DNA of 59,524 nt from the NCBI GenBank assembly GCA_016207825.1, contig JACQZI010000003.1, positions 1 to 59,524 of the forward strand. The letters are read 5' to 3'. The notes under the pieces were generated by a model. That model did not search any database. It saw nothing but the letters and a program-made list of their open reading frames with translations, and had not been told where the DNA came from. Both the position numbers and the translations under genes were made by a program. Positions 9,100 through 17,059 of this stretch are shown in pieces. The stretch is from Planctomycetota bacterium. Lineage in GTDB: Bacteria; Planctomycetota; MHYJ01; JACQXL01; JACQZI01. Within the stretch, counting starts at the first letter, position 1; every line of letters begins with the position of its first letter.

Positions 9100-9712
9100 A
9101 TATAGGGTAGAGAGGGGGGGTAGTGGTCTGGAAGGCGAAAAATCTCTCCAATCCCTTATAAATCAAGATGATACAAATTATGATTAGCCATAACCCCTGC
9201 CAAATTCGGACTTAGAGCGTATTTTATACCCATTGTTTGTCAGATTGTCATGCCAGAGGCAGATTCGCCTGTTTCGGCGAACCTTTCCGCCTTTAACGAG
9301 ACCTCGCCTACGGGCTGGCATCCCTGTGGGACGGGAGGCTCACTAAAAGCGACAAGTTCCGCATGATACTTATGAAAGCTGTAAAAACCTTAACTACTGG
9401 TTCATGACATTTGAATTTAGTGGTACGGTTGTCTGGTTGCCCCCCTTTGATAAAACGGGGGTAAGGGGGGATTTTAAATCTCCTCTAACCCCTCTTTTTC
9501 ACCTCGTGCCGAGCGCTCGGTGCGAGGCAAAGAGGGGAAAAGCCCTACTGCTAAAGACAATTGTCATATACCAATATGGATAGTCAACTTAAGCAGTAAA
9601 ACGTCACCCTGAATTCAGAGGCTGGGTCACATCAGCCAAAATAGACCTCCTGCATAATAACCCCGCCGAGGCTTGGCGGGACGGCAATAAGATGACGGAT
9701 TTTCAGCAGAAC
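9100..9712. other. Non-coding gap with hairpins and dispersed-repeat-like sequence
   Basis: No gene is supported between the 22-bp array and the HAD gene. The stretch 9437-9475 (CCCCCCTTTGATAAAACGGG, then GTAAGGGGGGATTTTAAAT) resembles a dispersed intergenic repeat type common in environmental genomes. At 9489-9537 a long stem can form: CCCCTCTTT/AAAGAGGGG, CCTCG/CGAGG and CCGAGC/GCTCGG, about 20 pairs in all. At 9662-9680 a CCCGCC...GGCGGG hairpin sits 33 bp beyond the HAD stop and may act as terminator for the long upstream operon, although no good T-run follows it. Confidence 0.45.
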
Positions 9713-10429
9713 TCAACAGGCTATTTGATAATGCTTGCGTAAAATAGAAATAAGTTCATTGAAGTTTTTAATAGAATAGCGCGGTTTTGTTTTACCCTTA
9801 ATCAAAGCATACTTATCCACTTTCCGGACAAGAACGGTTATCATGCCTATTTTATTAGGCGGATCGATATCAAGCAAAGGATGATTACCCACGTAAACGG
9901 CCTCTTCCGGGCTAATATCCAGTTCCGCACAAACGCGCTGGTATAATTTTGGGTTAGGTTTGGAAATGCCTATCTGGTCCGAAAGGAAAATCGCGGCAGG
10001 CGTCAAATACGGTAAAATCCCCAGGCGGATGAGTTTTTCCGATTGTTTTATTTCCAGCCCGTCGGAAATAATCCCGCGGATAAGGTCTGTTTTGGCCAAA
10101 CGGCGCAACATTGGAATAACATCCGGGAAAGGATTAAGCGCGCGGAATTTGGTCTCGTGATAAGCAACCACTCCGGCCGCCACGATAATTGCCGGATTTA
10201 CCCCCTCATAACAACGTTTAGGCACCCGAAGAAGCAGTTTATTGAAATGATGCTCATAATTCGAAGAAAACTCCCTGATAACCTCATCAAGCTCTTTTAC
10301 AAGGGAAGCATGCGGGACATGCAAACCGGCTTTAATCATCGCGGATACGCTGTTTTTCCTGGCGCGCACGGCAAATTCAGAGGTGGAATGCAACGTATCG
10401 TCTATATCAAAGAAAACGGCTTTGAGCAT
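9713..10429 (-). CDS. HAD-superfamily hydrolase (subclass IA)
   Basis: Motif I FFDIDDTL (nucleophile D8, acid D10), motif II IISDG, motif III lysine in ISKPNPKLY and motif IV VYVGNHPLLDID are all present, so it is probably a phosphatase acting on a small phosphorylated metabolite. The first acidic residue of motif IV is Asn (GN rather than GD), a variation also seen in related proteins; the following Asp is kept. A four-helix cap lies at about 15-90. It starts only 13 bp after the stop of secretin B and is likely co-transcribed with the envelope locus. I see no functional link to that system beyond position. Confidence 0.85.
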   Translation of the reverse strand: MLKAVFFDIDDTLHSTSEFAVRARKNSVSAMIKAGLHVPHASLVKELDEVIREFSSNYEHHFNKLLLRVPKRCYEGVNPAIIVAAGVVAYHETKFRALNPFPDVIPMLRRLAKTDLIRGIISDGLEIKQSEKLIRLGILPYLTPAAIFLSDQIGISKPNPKLYQRVCAELDISPEEAVYVGNHPLLDIDPPNKIGMITVLVRKVDKYALIKGKTKPRYSIKNFNELISILRKHYQIAC

Positions 10430-10442
10430 TTATTGGAGGCAA

Positions 10443-13400
10443 TTACTCTCGTTCTTTTTCTATTTCCGACAGTTCAATAATCTGCGCTTTCATCATGATG
10501 AGCAGATTTTGCTTATCGTCACTGTTAATCTCTCTGCGGAACAAAGACCCTATCAACGGGACCTTGTTTAAAACCGGAGTACCCTGTTTAGTGATCGTAT
10601 TACGGCCTCTCTTTAATCCGCCCAAAATTATCGTCCCTTTATCAGGCACGACAACCGAAGTGCGGGCGCGCTCAATTCCCAACCGCGGCAATTGGATAAA
10701 GAATCCTGCAAAACCAGCATCAATCTGATCTTGCGGGATTTCTACGCCGTTCTGGAAGTCAAAATTCCTCATCGCTTCCAAAGATATCAGGGTTGATAAA
10801 GTATGCAAGGTGATATATTTGCGGTCATAACTCATCACCGGCATGACATCAAGAACGACACCCAGCTGAAGAGTATCCAGGACCGGGTCGTAAGCAAGGA
10901 CACCGGCAATGGCATCCAGGTCGCGGATATAAGAACGCTGTTCAAGAAAAACGACATAAGAACGCTGGGCATTCAATGCGACTATTTTCGGAGAATTAAG
11001 CGAAATTACTTTCTGCTTTTTTTCCAGGGCGCGGAGGATAAAGTTCAAATCGTTCGTATCGTTCGGGCGGATTACGGAAATACGGGCGCCTACTCCTCCG
11101 GCGTTAGCCAGCCGTGAACCGCCAACAACCGCAGCGGGATCCTGAACACCACCAACGCTAAAAGGATAATCACCCCTGAACCTGAAATCAAACGTGGTAT
11201 TACCGGACTGCCCGGCCGGGCGTGCAAACCCAGCAGCACCACCGCCAACCACTGCGCCGGCACCTGCGGTATCCTTTAAATTAATATTTAATTCTTCCAA
11301 AAAATCATCCGTTACGCCTAAAAAATTCGCATCAACCGCAATCATCGTGCCCGCAAATGAGCGCAATGTCTTCAAAAAATCATTCACCTCTTTTTGCGCC
11401 TGCAAGGTATGTATAACCATCAGCTTGTTAGAACCGATTTGTGTGATTCCGGTCCCTTTAATAATGTTATCCTGATTTTGACCGTCTTCCCAAGTGCCGT
11501 TGAAAACATTCTGCCGAATAAGGTTCATCAATTTATCCATTTCAAGAATCGGTTTTGTAGGAAGTTCGACCGGCGGAGGAACCGGGAAATTAACGCCTGC
11601 CGCGGTTTGAAAAGGGCTTTCCACGGAAGGCCCCTCAAAATTCTGGACCTGATACACCAAATCATCCACATGATAAACTTTTACCTGCTTTTCAGGGGTC
11701 GCTTCATCTTTTTTAACCACCCACAAAGCTTTATCACGGAATATATATGATAGCCCATATTGCTTTAAAGCCAGTTCAAGCGCATAATCCAGTGATGTAT
11801 TAGTAAGGCTGAAACGTTTCCTTTCGGCAGTGATAGCCTCACGCGCATCCGCGCCGTAATAAATAGGTATATTATACCGCTGACCGATAAATTCCAGTTG
11901 CTCTTCAAGCCCGTGGTCATCATTGACAGTAATAGTATCGCGTGCGGTTTCCAAAGTGCGCTGCATTTCCAAGACATCCGGGTCTTCAGTTATTTTTTCT
12001 TCAATCAAGCCAATCGGTTCACGGCGCAAGGCTTTTTCCCATATTTCGGGATCATACTCGATAAAAGGCGAACTTGCATAAGGAATTAGGGCCTCATCAA
12101 ACTCTTCCTGGAACATCTTCCAAGTCATTACCCGGCGTTTCAGGTAGTCAACCCTGGCTTCTTTATGCTGTGCATACTGGCAATCATTCTTAAGTGACTG
12201 TGCCGGCTTGAAAGTGGGCAGCAAAACCAATATTTTATCTGCCAAACGTTCCGCCTCTTTATAACGCTGTTCTTCGAAGTTTAAAACAGCCTCTTCAAAC
12301 AGCCTTTTTATTTTCAAGTTGAATTCAGCACGCTGGCGTTCTTCTTCTTCCTTGGCAAGTGTTTCGGCGGCACGCCGTTGCTGGATAGACAGCATATCCT
12401 GCTGCACTTTTAAACGCTCCTGGGCGATTTTCAAACGTTCCTTGGCCTGTTCCCGGTATTTAGAAACCGTTTGGAATCCGTATGGGTCCCATTTCAATTT
12501 CTCCTCTATCGTTTCGTATTCGCTGATTGATTCCTTAAAATTTTCTTCCCGCATATATTCCTCGGCTTTCAGGAAGTGGTTGCGGATTTCTATTTCAATC
12601 TGCTGAACTTTTATTTCCAGGCGGTTCTGGGCATCCTCCAAAACGGTTTTATATTCGCCTGCCCTATCGCCGAAAAGGAGACGCCGCAAATCAATCAACA
12701 GTTTTTCCGCACCGAGGTGGTGGGGATCCAATTCCAAGGCCTTCTGGACATTATCAATTGCCTGCTTATAATTAGCCTCTTTATACAGTTTCAGGGCGGT
12801 TTCATAATATTGCTGTGCCATCACCTCGTTCTTCTGCTGTTCTACGTTCTTTTCCTTGACGCGTTCCACCAGGACAGCTTTCCAATCCAAACCTATCTGG
12901 GCTCCCTTGCCTTCCGGGCCGGAAGCAAACGGAAAGCCTTCCGAACTTACCGAATGTGGCGGGACTATCCCAAAAGATTCAGGCCCGTCGCATTTAATTC
13001 CGAAAAACTGGCCGCTCGGCGCCGTTGCGTTGATATCGCTTGTGATATAATATATTTTCGCCTCGGTCGTAACGGTTTGATCTTCAACATCCAACTCTGT
13101 AATTCCGTCTAAAAACGAGCTTTCCCCGATTTTCTTATCCGTTGCCGGGTCGAACTTGCCGTCGCCATCATCAGAATATATTTTTACTGCCGTAATGTCC
13201 AAATCACCCACGGTCCCGTTACGACCAAGTTTAACATCACTCCAAACAACATCTTTTTTTTCCGCTTTAAGGATCAGCCTAATCAAAGGCAAATCGGCCG
13301 AGCCCTCTTTCAAGTAAAGAGGGGATATATCACGCGCGCTCACAAGCAGCTTATCCACTGTAGGGTTTATCTTGCATGCTTTAGATGTGAAAGGGAAATT

Positions 13401-13946
13401 TTCAGTGGCTCTTATATCCAATGGGTCATTAGTCTGAAAAGCCGTTTCGCTGGCTATATTAATGCTAAAATCAACCCCGGTCTGTGCTTCCTTGCTCACC
13501 TCAACTACCAGGAAATATGATTTTAAATCTTTCCCGACAGGCGGCGCCGGTTTTATTTTTATTTCGGCCGCGCCGTCCTTAAAGGCGGAAATACCGATAA
13601 CCTTATCCACGGACGCATCAAATTTACCGTCGCCGTCATCCTGATAAATGGAAATTGACGGGATATCATTATCGGAAGCACTTCCTTCCCGGCTTATTTT
13701 CAAACCATCCCAGATAATTCCGGACTGGTCTGTTTTAAGCGCCACGGAAATCGCCAGGAGCTTCCCGGTATCCAGGGAAATATTCGAAACCATCAAATCC
13801 TTAATCGCAACCGTGGTCCCCTTAGATTCTACGGGCTCCTCAAGAAAATCCCTGATATCAACATTTTCCTCCGTACCGCGGCATGAAATGAACGAAACCA
13901 GTAAAACAAAGATTACTAGAGCTAGGCAGATTTTATGCTGTTTCAT
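10443..13946 (-). CDS. Secretin-type outer-membrane lipoprotein with N-terminal repeats and TPRs (secretin B)
   Basis: A lipoprotein signal with candidate lipidated C22 (FISC) opens the protein. Two homologous modules at about 45-195 and 197-340 each carry a Ca-loop-like strand (IYQDDGDGKFD, IYSDDGDGKFD). TPR-like helices at about 378-412, a charged coiled coil at about 430-545 and a second TPR at 545-590 follow. Residues 678-748 look like an STN/N0-type domain (LEFIGQRYNIPIYY, ending LWVVKK). An N1-like segment (SNKLMVIHTLQAQKEVNDFL) is at 839-858. The secretin core ends with the signature VVVPDKGTIILGGL and GTPVLNKVPLIGSLFR (1098-1136). At 1167 residues it is much longer than GspD/PilQ (about 650-750). 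It should form an outer-membrane ring. It is the second secretin of the locus. Confidence 0.87.
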   Translation of the reverse strand: MKQHKICLALVIFVLLVSFISCRGTEENVDIRDFLEEPVESKGTTVAIKDLMVSNISLDTGKLLAISVALKTDQSGIIWDGLKISREGSASDNDIPSISIYQDDGDGKFDASVDKVIGISAFKDGAAEIKIKPAPPVGKDLKSYFLVVEVSKEAQTGVDFSINIASETAFQTNDPLDIRATENFPFTSKACKINPTVDKLLVSARDISPLYLKEGSADLPLIRLILKAEKKDVVWSDVKLGRNGTVGDLDITAVKIYSDDGDGKFDPATDKKIGESSFLDGITELDVEDQTVTTEAKIYYITSDINATAPSGQFFGIKCDGPESFGIVPPHSVSSEGFPFASGPEGKGAQIGLDWKAVLVERVKEKNVEQQKNEVMAQQYYETALKLYKEANYKQAIDNVQKALELDPHHLGAEKLLIDLRRLLFGDRAGEYKTVLEDAQNRLEIKVQQIEIEIRNHFLKAEEYMREENFKESISEYETIEEKLKWDPYGFQTVSKYREQAKERLKIAQERLKVQQDMLSIQQRRAAETLAKEEEERQRAEFNLKIKRLFEEAVLNFEEQRYKEAERLADKILVLLPTFKPAQSLKNDCQYAQHKEARVDYLKRRVMTWKMFQEEFDEALIPYASSPFIEYDPEIWEKALRREPIGLIEEKITEDPDVLEMQRTLETARDTITVNDDHGLEEQLEFIGQRYNIPIYYGADAREAITAERKRFSLTNTSLDYALELALKQYGLSYIFRDKALWVVKKDEATPEKQVKVYHVDDLVYQVQNFEGPSVESPFQTAAGVNFPVPPPVELPTKPILEMDKLMNLIRQNVFNGTWEDGQNQDNIIKGTGITQIGSNKLMVIHTLQAQKEVNDFLKTLRSFAGTMIAVDANFLGVTDDFLEELNINLKDTAGAGAVVGGGAAGFARPAGQSGNTTFDFRFRGDYPFSVGGVQDPAAVVGGSRLANAGGVGARISVIRPNDTNDLNFILRALEKKQKVISLNSPKIVALNAQRSYVVFLEQRSYIRDLDAIAGVLAYDPVLDTLQLGVVLDVMPVMSYDRKYITLHTLSTLISLEAMRNFDFQNGVEIPQDQIDAGFAGFFIQLPRLGIERARTSVVVPDKGTIILGGLKRGRNTITKQGTPVLNKVPLIGSLFRREINSDDKQNLLIMMKAQIIELSEIEKERE

Positions 13947-14004
13947 AACATGGTCTCCTGTTTTTTATACAAATACCCGCTATCCGCTAACGCAAGATGG
14001 CGGA

Positions 14005-14523
14005 TTATTTTCCCCATTTATTGGACTTTTCCCCAAGGCCTGACAACGGGTCGGTTACAGGAGATTTAGCGGCAAAACGGACATCTTCAATACCGGCGCT
14101 GCGGCACATATCCAAGGCATAAACGACGGATTGCATAGGGACTTTGCTTTCAGGGTCTATGATAAACGGCCATGTCAAATTGCGAGCGACAATACTCTGG
14201 TACCTCGTCGCGATATCGCTTTTTAACTGGCTCCAATCGTTCATGCGGACGCCATCCGCCCCGTATGGCTTTACGATAATTCTCGTATTCATCGGCTGGG
14301 TCTCATCATATATCAGCCGGATGCGTATTTCGTTCATATCAGGATTGGCAACCTGGCTGGAGTTTATCCCGACATCCTTAGGCAAATACGAAGCGAGCTT
14401 TCCTTCAAGAGTCTTAAATTTAATGGAACACATGAAGAAAATAATCAACTGGAAGATGATATCAATCATCGGGGTCATGTCCATTTTCATTTCGTTCGAG
14501 CCGCTATTTTTAATTCTTCCCAT
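14005..14523 (-). CDS. ExbD/TolR-family protein (first copy)
   Basis: The family signature is clear: the cytoplasmic start MGRIKNSGSNEMKMDMTPMI is followed by IDIIFQLIIFFM, where the Asp of MTPMID is the proton-path residue of the single transmembrane helix. A periplasmic domain of about 130 residues ends in a peptidoglycan/partner-binding-like fold (YALDMCRSAGIEDVRFA). AGGAGGT precedes ATG 14523. The protein should act with ExbB as a proton-motive-force-driven stator. Twelve bases separate it from the second ExbD, so the pair is translated from one transcript. Confidence 0.93.
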   Translation of the reverse strand: MGRIKNSGSNEMKMDMTPMIDIIFQLIIFFMCSIKFKTLEGKLASYLPKDVGINSSQVANPDMNEIRIRLIYDETQPMNTRIIVKPYGADGVRMNDWSQLKSDIATRYQSIVARNLTWPFIIDPESKVPMQSVVYALDMCRSAGIEDVRFAAKSPVTDPLSGLGEKSNKWGK

Positions 14524-14535
14524 AAAAAATACCTC

Positions 14536-15081
14536 CTAATCCTTAGGTGGTTGTGAGGCGCCGATTTCGATTTTCCATATACGCGCCCTCGCGCAAGCCG
14601 CGAAGACCTTTTCCAGCATCTGGTAAACGGCACCGGCATCCGACCTTATTTGCAACGTCCTTTTCGAAAGGCCCAGGCTTTTTCCACCATCGGGTGAAGG
14701 CTCACGGCCCGGTGGTTTGCTGCCTTCGAGATTAAGCAACTGCTCCAACTCTGAAGGCTCGTATGGCTTATTCCCCACTTTTATCTGCCAGTGTTTTTCT
14801 ATACTGCAAGCTTTGATAAGCTTATTGTTCATATCGTATTTGAGTTCTTTGCAGGTTTCGCTTCCCTTACCAACATGAGCCAGGTTTATCATAAGCCTGG
14901 TCTCCGGCGGGCTTTTATCTTCCACGGCAGTCGTGGCCTTGGGCAACTGGACACGTTCCAGCTGGGTATTGGCAAAATCCGTGGAAAGCATGAAGAAAAT
15001 GATTAATTGGAATACACAATCAATCATCGGAGTCATATCAAAACCAACATTCTCAAGCTGGTCATGCCTTTTCATTTTCAT
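14536..15081 (-). CDS. ExbD/TolR-family protein (second copy)
   Basis: Same architecture as its neighbour: VGFDMTPMIDCVFQLIIFFM gives the transmembrane helix with its conserved Asp, then a periplasmic domain with YQMLEKVFAACARARIWKIE near the end. It differs from the other copy by a longer Pro/Gly-rich loop (residues about 95-135) and by two Cys residues in the periplasmic part. GGAGGT lies upstream of ATG 15081. Two different ExbD partners for one ExbB recall the AglR/AglQ/AglS motor of myxobacterial gliding and the Tol/Exb variants of planctomycetes. The comparison is one of gene content only. Confidence 0.93.
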   Translation of the reverse strand: MKMKRHDQLENVGFDMTPMIDCVFQLIIFFMLSTDFANTQLERVQLPKATTAVEDKSPPETRLMINLAHVGKGSETCKELKYDMNNKLIKACSIEKHWQIKVGNKPYEPSELEQLLNLEGSKPPGREPSPDGGKSLGLSKRTLQIRSDAGAVYQMLEKVFAACARARIWKIEIGASQPPKD

Positions 15082-15106
15082 AAGCTTTACCTCCGCCGGC
15101 TAACCG

Positions 15107-15862
15107 CTATTTTGCCGGCTCCATACCCTTGAATTTATCCAGGAATTCACCGCAAATCATACCCATTTCAATGAGCAATGCGGTAACTTTATTCTTAAAA
15201 AAGAAATATGAAGCCAAGACAGGCATTGCCACAAAAAGTCCTTCGGCGGTGGTCACCAGGGCTTCTTCTACGCCTTTCGCCAACATGCTCGGAGGAGGTG
15301 ATTGCATGGTCTTAATGACGCCGAATGCCGAGATCATACCTGTGACAGTCCCGGTCAGTCCTAACATAGGAGCTATGCTTCCCAGAAGCGACAGGTAACT
15401 AATATGCTGGTTAACCTTGTTTGCCTCGTTTTCACCGGCTTCCCCCATGGCCTTTTCCATCTCTCCAAACCCGCCTTCAACTTTTGCCAAGGCGGCCCCG
15501 ACGACATTGGTAAAAAAGCATGGGTTCGCCGAGCATAGCGCAATGGCATCTTCATACTGGCCTTCATCAACTAAGGCCTCCATTTCAGCAACGATTTCCG
15601 GCGGGCAGAATTTATCCCGCTTGATATTGACAAAGTGCTCGATTACAAGGGCAAGAGAGACAAAACTAAGAAATATGATGAAATGCCCGACGGCCCCTCC
15701 GGCCTTAATCAACCCCATAAAACCGCCATCACCCTCGGCCTGTTTTTTTTCTCCATCACCTTCTCCCTCATCCTGTGCCAAGGCAATAATGGGCATAAAT
15801 AATAATACCAGTATAATACCTACCAACATCACCGCCGGCATCCATTTTGTCAGTTTTCTCAT
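15107..15862 (-). CDS. ExbB/TolQ/MotA-family proton channel protein
   Basis: A cleavable signal (MRKLTKWMPAVMLVGIILVL, then IALAQ) precedes a short acidic linker. The first family helix is GHFIIFLSFVSLALVIEHFV. After a cytoplasmic loop with Cys residues, the conserved pair of helices includes ISYLSLLGSIAPMLGLTGTV (Pro and Thr of the channel) and EALVTTAEGLFVAMPVLASY. Length 251. AAGGAGA precedes ATG 15862. Together with the two downstream ExbD genes this makes a complete inner-membrane motor. The presence of an N-terminal signal sequence, as in many planctomycetal ExbB proteins, means the mature protein still has three membrane helices. Confidence 0.94.
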   Translation of the reverse strand: MRKLTKWMPAVMLVGIILVLLFMPIIALAQDEGEGDGEKKQAEGDGGFMGLIKAGGAVGHFIIFLSFVSLALVIEHFVNIKRDKFCPPEIVAEMEALVDEGQYEDAIALCSANPCFFTNVVGAALAKVEGGFGEMEKAMGEAGENEANKVNQHISYLSLLGSIAPMLGLTGTVTGMISAFGVIKTMQSPPPSMLAKGVEEALVTTAEGLFVAMPVLASYFFFKNKVTALLIEMGMICGEFLDKFKGMEPAK

Positions 15863-15879
15863 TGCTATTCTCCTTTTAT

Positions 15880-17028
15880 CTATTTACTCATTTCTTCTTT
15901 CGCTTTTGGTGCTAAAGGATGATAAGAAAAGTTCTTTATTATCTCCTGAAACAACGCTAGAGCCATTTCGTTATATTCTGATTGCTTTCCGGCGTCAATA
16001 AATTTAAGCATTTTTTTGAAGCAACGGCCCGCCTGGAAGGTCGAGGCGACATAATAATCGAGCGCAATATCATCATTTTGTGCCGGGTAATACAAGATAT
16101 TCACTTTCAAATAATTAAGCAGGGCATCCTTATAATCAGTCGGGTTATTTGACTTTTCACCCCTCTGGAAACAGATATCGCCCAGACCGTAATAAGCGCC
16201 GGCAAGCGCGGTCGGGTTGGTTGATTCGCTGATGACCCCTTTCAAAAGCTGTTCGGCCTGCGGAGCTTCGTTTCCTTTAATCATGATAAGTGCGGTACCG
16301 ATGGTGGCAATCGCCTTGATATCCGGGGAATTGCCCGCCTGCTGCCTTATCTGGTCGTATATCTTTTTCGCAGACTGGGGATCTGAGGAACTCAGAATCT
16401 GCGCCTTGAACAAGAGTATCTTAAAAACATGTTCCGGCTCTATCCCGTTTTTCTCGGCGGCTGTTTTTATCCTTTCCAAGGCGGTCAATGCCTCGGTAAG
16501 CTTACCCGAAGAAAGATGACACTTGACCATATTAAGGCCCGCCTCCCGGAAATATTTCGTATCTGCTACAGCGACAAGCAATTGGTCATATTTCTCGGCG
16601 GCGCCTTTGAGATTTCCGCTTAATTGCAGGTTCCATGCCAGTTTATACATAACATGCTGTTTTAATATAGGGCGGAGATCGGCTTTCTCCAACAGTTTCT
16701 GATAGGTCGCCGCAGCCTCGGCATATTTGCCGTCGGATTCCTCTCCGTCAGCCTGGAACCAAAGGCTGGGTGTTTTATCATACTGCACATCATCTATCTC
16801 GTTCCAGTTAAAATCGCGCGTGCCGTTGGGGATTTGGATGGTCAGGCTTTTATGCGTTTCTTTAATGATTTCCCCCTTAAATTCCTCGCCGCCTTTTTCC
16901 TTTTTCAGCCTGACCATATCACGCGCCTGCTGCGCAAAAGCAACGTGGGACAATACACCAAGGTAAAAAAACAGTCCGATAAATAATATTCCGGCGTTTA
17001 CTACATACCTCTTTGTTTTCACTTTCAT
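15880..17028 (-). CDS. Exported TPR protein
   Basis: A signal peptide of about 33 residues ends in SHVAFAQQ. A small beta module follows (VRLKKEKGGEEFKGEIIKET, ending FNWNEIDDVQYD), a pattern often seen in PVC-group exported proteins. From about residue 85 the protein consists of TPR-like helix pairs (AAATYQKLLEKAD, AAEKYDQLLVAVADTKYFRE, YDQIRQQAGNSPDIKAIATI and so on). ATG 17028 is chosen because AAAGGAG lies 9 nt upstream; the GTG at 17034 is too close to it. Seventeen bases separate it from exbB. A periplasmic scaffold or partner of the ExbB/ExbD motor is likely from position. Confidence 0.85.
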   Translation of the reverse strand: MKVKTKRYVVNAGILFIGLFFYLGVLSHVAFAQQARDMVRLKKEKGGEEFKGEIIKETHKSLTIQIPNGTRDFNWNEIDDVQYDKTPSLWFQADGEESDGKYAEAAATYQKLLEKADLRPILKQHVMYKLAWNLQLSGNLKGAAEKYDQLLVAVADTKYFREAGLNMVKCHLSSGKLTEALTALERIKTAAEKNGIEPEHVFKILLFKAQILSSSDPQSAKKIYDQIRQQAGNSPDIKAIATIGTALIMIKGNEAPQAEQLLKGVISESTNPTALAGAYYGLGDICFQRGEKSNNPTDYKDALLNYLKVNILYYPAQNDDIALDYYVASTFQAGRCFKKMLKFIDAGKQSEYNEMALALFQEIIKNFSYHPLAPKAKEEMSK

Positions 17029-17059
17029 TGCCACTAACTCCTTTCCGGTAAAATCAAAC

